NCBI RefSeq assembly: GCF_000002985.6
Contig: NC_003279.8
Span: 10,850,001-10,914,000 of the forward strand
Reading direction: 5' to 3'
Length of the DNA: 64,000 nt
Source: Caenorhabditis elegans
Lineage: Eukaryota > Nematoda > Chromadorea > Rhabditida > Rhabditidae
The position numbers and the translations under genes are program-made. The notes under the pieces were generated by a model. It was given only the letters and a program-made list of their open reading frames with translations. It ran no database searches and had not been told where the DNA came from. How positions within the stretch are numbered: position 1 is the stretch's first letter; the number at the start of each line of letters is the position of its first letter. This document shows positions 32,901-44,225 of this stretch, piece by piece.

Positions 32901-35900
32901 CTCCAACATTTTCTGAGCAACTTCACAAAGTTCTCCATTTGGTTGTCTTACTGTAGCCCGAAAAACGAAACCAAACGCTCCTCTTCCGAGCATTCTGCTT
33001 CGTTTTAACTGATCCGGGTGAATTGTCAAAGCATTTTCGATATCAGCAAATACAGTATCCGGTGCAAGTTCTCTCATATGAAGACCACCATGAGATGGGC
33101 ATTCTACCCAGTTGTACTCTCTTCCAGCCAGCATACATTCCTCAATAACGAAACAGTGAACAACTCCTCCGCGACATTTTGAAATGTCTCCTGTTGTTCG
33201 AGAACCTTTCATGTGAGAGCTGCTGAAATTATAGACGTGAAATAATCACAGAAATCAATTGTGGTTCTAGTTTCACCTGGTTATTGGAAGCTCTCCGTCA
33301 TCCTGTGATCTTCGGTGTGACGCTGAAGAAGAAGTTCGGCTCCGTGAGCCATTTCTCTCAGCATCCCTGACACACTGCGGACAAAGCACATATCGTGAAA
33401 CAAGCAAGTCGCCTTCCGAACTGTGAACAAATCGAGTTCCAAGAGCCGGATACCTGAAAATTAAATTCACGTATTGATTATACAAATAAACTATTGGAAA
33501 GAAACAAATCTATTTGTTCTTTTGTTCTTGCGTGTGCTGTTTCTCATTAAAAAGTGCTTGCGTGGAATTTCTAATTTCGCTGGTTTATCCGAAATTGAAT
33601 CATTTCGCGATGGAAGAACCAATGGATCACTCCGGTATTATGAACGATATGATGTCATCTCCAGATTCGATGGCCGTTCCGAAAGCTTATGACTACTCAA
33701 CTATCGTTGCTGATAGATTGGTAAGGATTGCCTACACCTATCATGTCATCAATTCATCTTCAGAATAAACCATTTGACTATAAGAATGCTCATTGTCAGC
33801 CAGCGATTCAGCTGAACAAGAAGTCGTACGAAGAGATTTTAGCTCAATTGGAAGAAATCTCAGATGAAAGTGATGACGATGATGATGAGCTTATCGAACT
33901 TCACGCTTCTGTTGGAGAAAGATCTATGAAGCTTATGGTATGAACAAAACGTGGTATATAGATTTAATTCTGATCCAATTCAGACAAATGTTCCAATAGT
34001 TCGTGCCTTCAACATGGCGGAAAATAGTTTGGAACGAACAGAAGCGACTAAAGAGGAAACCACCAATGTTGTCAAAATGCAGTAGTTGTCAGAAAAGAAA
34101 ACGAGATTGGAAATAAAACAGTTTAAGTAACCGAGTAACAACTTGCCAGTCTTCGAGTAACGTGTCCAATAAATCTGATATCATTGCCAATAATCGGCTT
34201 CTTCCTTCCACATCTGTTTTCATTGAAAGTTTTCTTCCGTGTTGTGAAGCTGCTGAAATGCTCAATGAGTTAACAACCATTTCGACAATTGGGCGGTGTG
34301 AAGGTTGATTCCATGTCCTCCATCGTTTTTGTTCATCCTTTGCGCGCATGTCTATGGCGCTGTAGTCAATGTCTCTAACCTGAAGTTTATTTATATTTGA
34401 AGGTGGAATGGCGACGCTTTATTAGATCAAAAATGATCCAAAACTGCTGGATTTTGTAATGAAAATGTATTTTTTTAAAGGTTGAGGAATCGATAAAACT
34501 CGTCAATTTCACAGAACGTTTCATTTCGAAATTCAGTAGTTTTGGATCATATTGAGTCTTATAAAACGAATACTCGAATTTTGATTCTCAACACTTATAT
34601 TATAGTTAAATTTCAAAAACAAACCTCTGCCAACGGTAGAAACTGTTTCAGAGTGAAAAGTGAATGTCCTTTAACATGAAGCTCTATTCCAGTTTGCCAC
34701 ACAACCCATTCAGCTTTTGCATGCTTAGTGGCTATATCTGCAATCTTTGCTCGATCCGCACTTGTTGTCATGAAAATACTTTCAATTGCTGCACACACGT
34801 TTTTATCTCCAACTATACGAGTCACTAGGCGACTCCAAAATCCTGAAGGTATATAAGCCAACGCATAAATCCTTCTTAACAATTGATCATCGTCATAAGT
34901 GAATTGAAGCATAACATCCTCTGATCCAACACCGTTCTGATCCGTAGGTGATGTTCGACGGAGTGGGGATTTGGTCGGTGATCCAGCGGGACTTGGACAT
35001 CTGACATTCCACTGTGACATTTTCATTCGGATTTTAACTGCAGATGCTAAGAAATCAGATCGTAGCCTGTACTCATCTGGTAGCAGGCTTGGAATCAGAA
35101 GCTGTCGAGGCTGGGTAGCAAGTGCCAATTCGAATTTGTGAAGAAGATCCAAAAGCTGTGTTTTGAGCATTAAAAGTGCTCCTGATTTGAATGAACGAGT
35201 ATGCGGATTTATAGCGTCTGTTGAAAGAAGTCCAGCTGGAAGATTTGGGCTTCTTAGAATGACGACAGAAGTGAGAAACTCGGCGAGCCACAGCGGATCT
35301 ACAAAAATCAGATCCCGAAGAGTGGCATCCTCAAATCGAACTAATTCACCACAATCGTGAAGGAATGTGCATGCGGCGTAGAATTCAATGTCGTCCCTGC
35401 AATTTGTATAATTTTATAACAATTTTAAGAGACAAGTACTTACCTAAACGGTCTGCCAAACTTGCTAATCATCCTTTTCTTGACTCTTTCTCTATATGCC
35501 TCTACAGTCATTACAGCCGGCTGCCCCTCTTTCCGAAACTCGACGCCTAATTCTTTTGTTACTTTCATCAAAGCAATGTAAGAAGATGGAATCTGTTGTT
35601 CCATAGCTCTTTCTTTTCCCATTCGTACTTCCCACGCAGTTCTATATATTGTGTTTAGCAGTGCTTTTACATCATTTCTTGACGTTGAATTGATCAAAAT
35701 TACATCAACAATACGTGGCAATCCTGACTTATCCGCATCTGCAACCATATAACGGGTCCGCACTTTTTGCTCCATGATGTCTATGTATCCAGGTCCAAAT
35801 TTCGAACTATTCGATGCCACTTGATCCAAATTGGTTCCCACTAGTATTACTGTCGAGTTTGGCGCTCTTGCATGGATATTAACTAGCCAAGTATCAAGCT

Positions 35901-38900
35901 GCGCCAGTGCTTCATCCCCGTCTGTGATCTTCCAAAGAACCAAGTTCAAGGATCGTTTGCTCAGGAAATATTGATGAGTGGAATGATATTCTCGTTGACC
36001 TCCAAAGTCGATTACAGAAAATCCGACAGGCCCAAGATTCTTATCGCCTTTAGATCGTTTCGCTTCGAACTTCCATTCAGCTTGCCGAATAACACCAGTT
36101 TCCGAGTGAATAGGCTGCCGTTTCTGTACTGCTTCCTTGCACAGTGCATCCCAAATAACAGATTTTCCAACGCCATCACTTCCCAAAATCATTAATCTCA
36201 AATGATGGTATGTCTTGGATTCTTCTAGAATTGTCTTCAAATACGCCACAATTTCCACTGTCTTGCAGTTCTCCACATTAACCATTGATTCAAGTGGTTC
36301 TTTCAGTGAGCATCCTTTCAAAGATAGACTCCAAAGACGAGAGAGCATTCCATAATCTGGTGGTAGTTCTTTAATTGCAGTATTTCCTGATAAGTTGAGC
36401 ATTGAAAGAAGTGTGAGCCGTGCAACATCCGGTGGTGCTTGTAGCAATTTGTTGTCACTGATATCCATCACGTTCAGAGCTGGAAGGAGAACTTTTGAAG
36501 CTGCATTTGTCACTGAAATTGATCGGAGTCGATTTCCAGCCAATTGTAGTGTCTTGAGCCATTCTAATGAATCGTGACGCTTATGAACACAACTTTCTTC
36601 TTCTTTTTGTGGATCAATTAGCGCATGATGGCGAGAAACACTGAGACTTCTCTGTGATCTAACTGCAGACTTCGAACGACTTCTATGTTGCCGAGCTGGA
36701 GAATTTCTTCGCTTTGGGAGCATTGAGCCATTAGACGTTGTCGGTGGGACCGCGTGACAGACCACGTGGAGAGGTGAAGCTTCGATGAAACTTTCCTGAA
36801 ATTTTTAGAGTGATTACTGTAATGAAAACTTGTCAATTCACTTGTATCTTATTGTAAGACAGATCCAACGTCCTCAGATGCGCAGGTACACAAGCCATAG
36901 GTGGAAGTGACGTCATTGAGTTGTTTGACATGTTTAGAATCAGAAGCCGGGGACATGTGCATGCCAGGCAGAATGGGAATGTGTGGAATTTATTGAAAGA
37001 TAGATTTATCGTCGTCAATGTGTTACTGGAAGTGACCGGGAAGTCGGGGAACAGGGAATCGTCGTCGACTTTTGACAAATTGATACTCGCTTGCCACACA
37101 TTTTGGCGACGCAGAGGGTTTGAAGTGACATTCGGAGGATCATCAACGACGATTGGATTCGATTCTTGTGTTGGAGATTGGGTGTTGAAATCTGAAAATC
37201 AAATAGTTTTCAATTGCTTGTTTTAATTTCTGATATTACTGTTGTTAGAATTATTGAGTCGTGGTCTCTCTCCTCTTGATGCTCTTGCAACCATCGGAAG
37301 TGTGCTCAGTCTATTATAGGATGCATTGAGCTCTTTCAACGCTGGACACAACCATATATACTCGGGAAGTTGGCTCAACTCGTTCTTCGATACATCCAAT
37401 TGTTGCAATTGTGGAAGAGATGATAGAAATTGAATGGCTATACACTCGAGTTGATTATTCCGTAAATTGAGAATCTCTAGCGATGTTGAACTAATGTAAT
37501 AAGTTGGAATTTCAATTTTACGTATACTATTATCAGCTAGATTTAGAGATCTGAGCGATGGCATTTGGAATAGAATACTTGGGAATGTGTTGAGACGATT
37601 GTCCGATAAATCGACCCGAGTGATTGCTGCCAGTGATAACCTCGTTGTTCGGAGTCTCGGGTTCACGTGTAGAGCTGCCGCCACAAACCAATCCGATTGA
37701 AGTTGCTCCAAATTGGCTGAATTCCAATTCAGTTGGGCGGCTTTTGATGGGCACAGTGAACTTGGTAGCAGACTCTGACCAACTTGAATCTGACCTACAT
37801 CAATGTTTTTCTTATTGATCTTATATTCAGGGTCCGCAAAAACCAGGCGAACCAGAAAAACCCGAATGAGCTTCTCGTTCTTCCCCTGAGCAGCAAGTCG
37901 AAGAGCCTTGTTATCAGTGTCCAGAGCTCCACGGTCTAACAGAAAGTGCACAATGTGTAGTCCATCAGATCGTACAGCTTCAACGAGAGCACCCGAGCCA
38001 ATGCATCGACCTTCTTCTACGCTGTACTCTGTGTCCAAGACTGCCAGCGGCAAGTTGACATCTGCACCAGCGTCGAGAAGAAGCCTAAAAGCTTGAAAAT
38101 TATCTGGATAAGCGCCGTCTGAAACTTACGTCATCAATGGAAGATTCTGATTAAAAGCGGCCAACATGAATGGTGTTCGTCCTCGAGTACAGTAGACGTC
38201 AAGTTGAAACGGGCAACGTTGTCTTCCGTCGATTGATGTGCATTTGAACTGGAATTGATGTTTTAAAGTTGCAGATAGAAAAAATTTCGCTTTAATATAC
38301 AGAAAATTAGTATGAAATTCAACGAACCTACCTGTTTGAATTTATACTAAAATTAGAACTGCAAGATCAATCAGCGATTCGCTCCGCCTATTATTGAACC
38401 AATCAGATGAAGTGGGCGGAGCGAATCGCTGATTGGTATTGCAGTTCTCTTTTTGGAAGAAATTTTCGTTTTTGAGTTGGAATTGTTTATCTTTCACGAT
38501 TTTTTTCGATTTTCTTCGTATTTTAAAACAAAACCTCGTTTTCCGAACTCCACATTTAAAACAAGCTGATCTTAATTTTTTGAGCCGTCTTCTAGCTCTT
38601 CAATTCTTAAACTCTCACATCAGTCATCGCCTTGACAACTTCCAAATGTCCTTCGGCAACCGCTAGATACATTGCCGTTCGACACTCTCCGTCAACTTCA
38701 TTCACGTCTAGAGCAAGCTGATAAGCTGGTGCTCCAACTGTGTCGATTTCGATTATAAATTCAGATGGGAATGGAAAGTTTAGAATTCTGGAAAAAAAAA
38801 CCTTCTAAAATTAAAATCGAATAGAAATAAGGTCTTACGTGGAAACACATTCCGAAGATCCACAACGGGCGGCCCAATGTAGACACGTAGAGCCCTCGTT

Positions 38901-41900
38901 GTTGGTAGATTTGACGAGTTGAGGGAATTTCTGAAAAATTTGTAATTTTAATATTTTCAGGCACCACAAAGAGATGTCAAAAGCTCTATTTCGTCGATTC
39001 TCGAGCTCTTCACCATCTCGAAATGGACCACCATTGCTCACAGGCGACGGCGAGACTGTAACAAAAGCAGCGAAAATGTTGCTCAAATCTCTCGAAGCAT
39101 ATATGGAAATCAAGTCGCCGGAAAAATTAGAAGAAATTGGAGCTCGCGTTGGAACTGTGTGGAGCAGCTTATTCGACATAGAAAATGTGGCGGCTCCGCA
39201 GAAAAAATATGAGCTCGCCGAGGAACTACTTTTCAGACCAGATATTATGAGGCTGCTATTGATCGCTTTTAGATTGGTTCATATTGATGTTAAAAGGGTT
39301 GGTTTTTTTTTAGGGTTGTAGGAGCCTTTTCATTGCTCCAAAAAATTCAAAAATTTACACGAAACTTAAACACTTATCAGTAATTTCAGCTTAATTCGAA
39401 AATTTTTTTCCTATTTTTTCAATTCTGAGCAAATACTTGAAATTCTCAAAATTATATTGAAGACTCTATTTTTCCAAATTTTAGATTTCAGTTACATTTG
39501 GCGTTTTTTTTTTCAAAACTGGAACTTTTGATAATTTTATTACGAGAATATAAAATTCTGAGAATGCGTATTGTGCGACATACTTGACGCGCGAAATATC
39601 TCTTAGCGAAAACTACAGTAATTCTTTAAATTACTACTGTAGCGTTTGTGTCCATTTACGGGGCTCGTATTTTGGAATAAATTTATTTTAGAACAATAAC
39701 AGCGCTATTCATATTTTTATTTATTTTTTCGTATTGAATAAAATAATTTTAATCAGTTTCAAAAATCGAGCCCGTAAATCGAGACAAGCGCTACAGTAGT
39801 CATTTGAAGAATTACTGTAGTTTTCGCTACGAGATATTTTGCGCGTCAAATATGCTGTGTAATATGCGTTCTCAGAATTTTGTGCTCTCGTGATAAAATG
39901 CTATTTAGAGCAACAAAAATATTTCCTTACTTCCGTTTGAATTAAACTGTAAAAAAATTAAATTTCCTTTTTTTTCAGAAAATTCGTGATCTCTACATGT
40001 TCATCACAACATGGTGCTCAAATGATGCTCCGGATAGTTCCGTTCCAAGAACTCGTTCAAAGACTAAATTTACACCAAAAGTTCGCGATCTTCTTTTTCA
40101 TTGCCGTTATGAAATTGTGGATATTGTGGATGAGGGATACGATATGCCTGCCAGTATTGGTTTTTATAATGATATTATTCGAGAATTTGTGACCGATGAT
40201 TTTTGTTTGACGGTCAGTTTTTGGACTCTTACAGAAATTTATTTTAAAAAATTGGTCGTGTTACGGTAGTCATTGAAAACCCAATTTTTTACAGTTTTAT
40301 CAGGTTTTTTTTTCAGGAAAAAACATTCTAGCTCATCAGAATAATTTTAGTTTTACTAGAAAAAATAAAATAAGATTTTTGTTTAGTTTTCTGAAAAATT
40401 GGGGAAAACGAACAATTTCAATTATTAATTTCCGGAAAATCAAAAAACCAACAAAAAAAATTTCAGCGAAAATTTTCTTGATTTCAAAAAATCAAAAAAC
40501 GAAAAATTTTCGATTACCGATTTTAGCAAAAAATCGAAAATTTTTCAAAATTTTTCTATACCACCTATAATTCTCTAATTATTTTCAGTCGCTATTCGAA
40601 GACAACGGACAAGATTCGAATAATATTCAACATCGCAACGATGGATGTATTTGGTCAATATTCGATCGATTGATGAATACTAATAAATTCAGAGACTTCG
40701 ATGTGATTCAAGGAACATTCGACACTTTGCAGGTTGTTTAAATTCATATTATTCCCTAAATTCTCTAATTTCAGATAATTTTCTTCACAAATCATGAATC
40801 GGCGAACAACTTCATCAAGAACAATTTGCCAAGATTCATGCAAACTCTTCATAAACTCATTGCTTGCTCCAACTTCTTCATTCAAGCAAAATCATTCAAA
40901 TTCTTGAATGAGCTCTTCACTGCTCAAACAAACTATGAAACTCGTTCCCTTTGGATGGCCGAACCCGCATTCATCAAGCTAGTCGTCCTGGCTATACAGA
41001 GCAATAAACATGCCGTTCGATCTCGAGCCGTCTCGATTTTGGAGATATTTATTAGAAATCCACGCAATTCGCCGGAAGTTCACGAGTTCATTGGTAGAAA
41101 TCGAAATGTTTTGGTAAGTAGTTTTTCCAATTAAAAAATCCTCATCAAAATCTTCAGATTGCATTCTTCTTCAACTCAGCCCCAATTCACTACTATCAGG
41201 GAAGTCCAAATGAAAAAGAAGATGCTCAATATGCTCGGATGGCTTATAAGTTGCTCAATTGGGATATGCAGAGACCATTCACCCAGGAACAATTACAAGA
41301 TTTTGAGGAGGGATGGACGCATCAAAAGAAAATGCGAGAAGGTTATTATTCATATGCAAGATTTTGCGATTTTCCCGCCAACATTACGGTGCTCGGTCTC
41401 GAAACGAACTTCAAAGAGTACTGTAGTTTCAAACTTTGTTTTCCTTATCCAGATTTTCGATAGTTTTTTCTCACGATTTTTGAAAATATATTTTTTTATT
41501 AAAAAACTTTGAAAAATCGACAGGGATTCCAAAAAGTGAAACTACAGTACTTTTTAAAAGTGCACACCTTTTTGTAACAAAAATTTGCTTTTGAATTTTT
41601 TCTGAAAATTATTTTTAAAAAATCAACATTTTCCTGATTTTTGAGAAAAAAAAACCGAAAAATCGAGAAAAAATGCCGACTTTCCCCAACGTTCTCATCA
41701 TCTACAGTAACCCACATGGGGATGGACTACTATAGTTTTTAAAGGCGCAAACATGTTTCGTTTGTGCTAAATTTCAAAAAAGACTAAAAATACTTATGAA
41801 ACTCGTCCAAACGTTTTTTTTTTGTAAAAACGACACCATTTTACAAAAATTGCTCATTTCTACTATGACCTAAAAGCCTAAAAAGCCCTTAAAAATTTTC

Positions 41901-44225
41901 AGAACAACTCGTCCGAACTTGCTTCCACGACAATAATCCAAGACTTCCGAAAGTGAATCACGTCTACCGTACCCGCATCATCCCGAACCAACAATTCCTC
42001 CGTGAACCATTAAAATTCGGAAATCCGTTCCGTCAATAATCTAGCTCTCCTATTTTTTTTATTCATATTTTTAATTTCAATTTCTCAGATATGCCATTTC
42101 ATTTGATTGTGATGTGAAAATCTGTTTTTCCAGATATATTCCGACTAGATTTGCCATTCAATTTTCTGTGAATAAACCCGACTTTTTATAAAATTTACCT
42201 CCAAACACAGCTGCAACACTTCCACATTCTGTGACGACACTGCCGCATGGATTACTGTATCCTTGGATACGTGGCTTTGTAGAAGATGCTCTTCGAATTG
42301 TAATAAGTGACGGACGATTTCGATATGACCGTTTGTGCAGGCACTGAAATAAATTTTTATGGAAACAAATTTCAAAAGAAAAGTGGGAGATTTCTCTTCA
42401 AAAACTCAATTTTCATTATTATCGCAATTTGAATTCCCTCCGAAACAAGCTGCGAAACTGCTAGACCAATCAGCGACTCGATCCGCCGACTTTTCAACCA
42501 ATCAAACGGAGTGGGCGGAGCTAATCGCTGAATGGTGTAGCAGGGAATTTCATACTTTTTTCGGTGTATCACAGCAAAAATATTGATCTACTAAACCGTT
42601 AATAATAAATAAACTTACATCAAGAGTGCAGTCTCATCCTCTTCATTTCGACCGTTGAATAATATTTCGCGGCTTTGTTTTCTGAAACATATAATTTTAG
42701 AAAAATTAAAAATTGAAAAAAAAACCCTGACTTTTCCATAAATCTCCTTGAAATTTCATAAACAACGTCAGCACTTCCAGATATGCATGCACTGATGATC
42801 ATTGTGTGGGCTTCATTTAGATCTTCACTTTCTTTTTCTGAAAATTTACTATTTTTTCTAGAACCTTGAAAATTTTTTTAATTTTTTATGAAGACTGACA
42901 CAAAAAAAAGACACTCAATTTTTTCTTCGAAATAAAAAAATCTTACGAATAGCATCAATAAGCTTTGCGGCAACCTCATTATGTCCAGCCATTTGAGCTA
43001 ACTCCAATGCACAATGTCCTTCATTATCAGATTTCATTGGATCGGAGCCCAGTTCGACAAGCTCCAAAACAATCGAAGTTTCACCTGATTCGGCTGCCAT
43101 ATGAAGTGCGGTCTTACCACGATCGTTCACAAGATTTAGAGAATCTGGAATATTTTTCAAATTTATATTATTTCGAGTATTTCAAAAAAGAAAAGTATCA
43201 CAGCTCATCCCACGCTTGTATTGTAAGCTTCTTTGAGCCCACCCAAATTCTTCCACGATGAGAAAACAAAAAAATAATCCAGTTTTTTGCACAGTTTTCA
43301 TGATTTTGTTGGGTTTAGGGAAATTAAGAAAAGTTAAGAAAATTTTTTAAGAGAATTTTTTAAAAATTCTGAAAATTTTAGATTTTTCCAAAAGAAAGTA
43401 CTGTAAATTTTTTATCAAAATAATTTTCATTAACCTTGAAATTCGTGAAAACCTTACTTAAATTTTTTAACATTAAAATTTTTTATTTTCTAGTAAATAA
43501 ATCAGTTTTTTTTTCATTGACATGAACAAAACTTGGTAATTCAACTTTTAACAACAAATGCTTGAAATTTTTTTTTGAAAAACTAGAATTTAGTAGTGTT
43601 TACAACAGTAAATCCATCGATTTGTATCTAAAACAAAATTTTGAAAATTGGTAACTCTAGTTTATCATACACAAGGTATAGGCAAAAATGGTACAACCTC
43701 AAGAATTCTAGCCAAAAACTCTAGAAACTGTAAAATTTGTTCCTCGAGAAGTACAAGAGATGTGTGAATCTACACATCGCTAGTGTTTTATTTTTGATCC
43801 AGTATGAAATAGTTAGAGAGCCATGAAATTTAGATTTTTTGCATTTTTTTACAATTCTACGATTTTCAAAAAAAAAAACATTTTTTAGTAGCCGAAAATT
43901 TTTTTTGAAAAACCTTCAAATATCAAAAACTCACTAGGACTAAGCATTAAAATAGTCCTCAAACTATCCAGCTTCCCATTATGAGCAGCTAACATTAACG
44001 GTGTCCTTCCATGTCGATCAACCCGATTCCATACCCAAGGATTCACTTTGAACAAGTCGGCCAGCAGCTCCACGTTCTCGAATAATACTGCCTGAATAAT
44101 ATTTTCATTGTTTTCTAAAAATATTTTTTGAAACTTGCCTGTCTAACCAGTTGCATTGCATCCGAATTATCCAATTCTGAAGCTACATCGCTTGAAGATG
44201 ACGGACCCCCACTTGAGAGGTCCAT
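29964..44225 (-). CDS. lrk-1: LRK-1, Ank-LRR-Roc-COR-kinase protein (LRRK homologue), 20 exons, 2393 aa
   Basis: Exons complement(29964..30123, 30317..30492, 30539..30997, 31651..31740, 31791..33222, 33277..33453, 34147..34379, 34625..35396, 35444..36795, 36842..37191, 37240..38084, 38130..38248, 38619..38787, 38839..38930, 42199..42343, 42619..42681, 42732..42837, 42947..43144, 43935..44091, 44139..44225); total 7182 nt, all in phase. Ankyrin repeats at about 35-470 (e.g. GRTPLMLAAHNGKLDSLRTI), LRRs ~535-930, Roc GTPase with P-loop GSDGVGKS (~983-990) and DFGGQREY switch, COR ~1180-1600. In the kinase: GRGAFGFV, Lys1726, YRDLKSEN (~1845), DYG (~1874). WD40-like C-terminus from ~2000. The worm protein acts in polarised sorting of synaptic-vesicle proteins and AP-3/lysosomal traffic (known). 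Introns 1 (CAG|GCAAGT) and 14 (TG|GCAAGT) appear to be GC-AG. TTTCCAG 13 bp upstream of the ATG suits SL1 trans-splicing. Confidence 0.96.
31555..31612 (+). other. Exon-like 58-bp block, opposite strand inside lrk-1 intron
   Basis: TTTTTCAG precedes and GTATTTTT follows an open, GC-richer 58-bp block on the plus strand, within the intron between 30998 and 31650. On the minus strand it has no usable acceptor. It may be a stray exon of an unseen plus-strand transcript or chance. Confidence 0.2.
33610..34085 (+). CDS. Small acidic protein nested antisense in an lrk-1 intron, 128 aa
   Basis: Exons 33610..33720, 33764..33937, 33984..34085, in phase with short introns. It lies wholly inside lrk-1 intron 14 (33454-34146) on the opposite strand. 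It starts MEEPMDHSGIMNDMMSSPDS. The middle is helical and acidic (KKSYEEILAQLEEISDESDD, continuing with an Asp run), and the C-terminal helix contains MAENSLERTEATKEE and ends KMQ. No signal peptide, membrane helix or catalytic motif. The size and short coiled-coil-like segments would suit a small complex subunit, but I do not recognise the family. Confidence 0.7.
38355..38448. repeat. ~94-bp inverted repeat (MITE-like) in an lrk-1 intron
   Basis: AGAACTGCAAGATCAATCAG at the left end and its near reverse complement ending TTGCAGTTCT at the right enclose arms carrying GCGATTCGCTCCGCC / GGCGGAGCGAATCGC. Related to the block at 42431-42551. Confidence 0.75.
38974..42039 (+). CDS. mop-25.3: MO25-family scaffold protein nested in an lrk-1 intron
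   Basis: Exons 38974..39297, 39979..40212, 40589..40732, 40775..41113, 41158..~41425, 41903..42039. The first four are firm. The last junction is uncertain because the best-looking donor (GA|GTACTG, 41417) is in the wrong phase for the final exon; ending at 41425 gives about 481 aa. MO25 hallmarks: DGETVTKAAKMLLKSLEAYM, KYELAEELLFRPDIMRLLLI, a helical-repeat body, and FDTLQIIFFTNHESANNFI, SLWMAEPAFIKLVVLAIQSN and FIRNPRNSPEV near the C-terminal third. MO25 proteins bind STRAD/LKB1 and activate STE20/GCK kinases. Typical length is ~340, so this copy has a long C-terminal extension. TTTTCAG 14 bp before the ATG suits trans-splicing. The gene lies entirely inside lrk-1 intron 6, opposite strand. 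Confidence 0.85.
39533..39899. mobile_element. ~370-bp foldback/MITE element in mop-25.3 intron 1
   Basis: Left arm (from ATAATTTTATTACGAGA) and right arm (ending CTCGTGATAAAATG) are imperfect reverse complements over about 150 bp. Shared blocks include GCGAAAACTACAGTAATTCTT, TACTGTAGCG and TTTACGGG. No coding capacity. This is the dispersed C. elegans type with TACTGTAG and GCGCGTCAAATATG blocks. Confidence 0.7.
41412..41560. repeat. Hairpin at the end of mop-25.3 exon 5
   Basis: AGAGTACTGTAGTTTCAAAC at 41415 is matched by inverted GTGAAACTACAGTACTTTT at about 41537-41555, enclosing ~110 bp. The left arm overlaps the exon 5 splice donor region. Confidence 0.6.
42431..42551. repeat. ~120-bp inverted repeat in an lrk-1 intron
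   Basis: GAATTCCCTC.. at the left is matched by ..CAGGGAATTTC at the right. The inner arms carry ACCAATCAGCGACTCGATCC and the near complement GGAGCTAATCGCTGAATGGT. Same family as 38355-38448. Confidence 0.7.

Noticed and set aside
38973-39179. Minus-strand continuation of lrk-1 upstream of exon 7 (38839..39179 frame)
   Set aside because: It is the antisense of mop-25.3 exon 1; lrk-1 exon 7 begins at the CAG acceptor at 38930.
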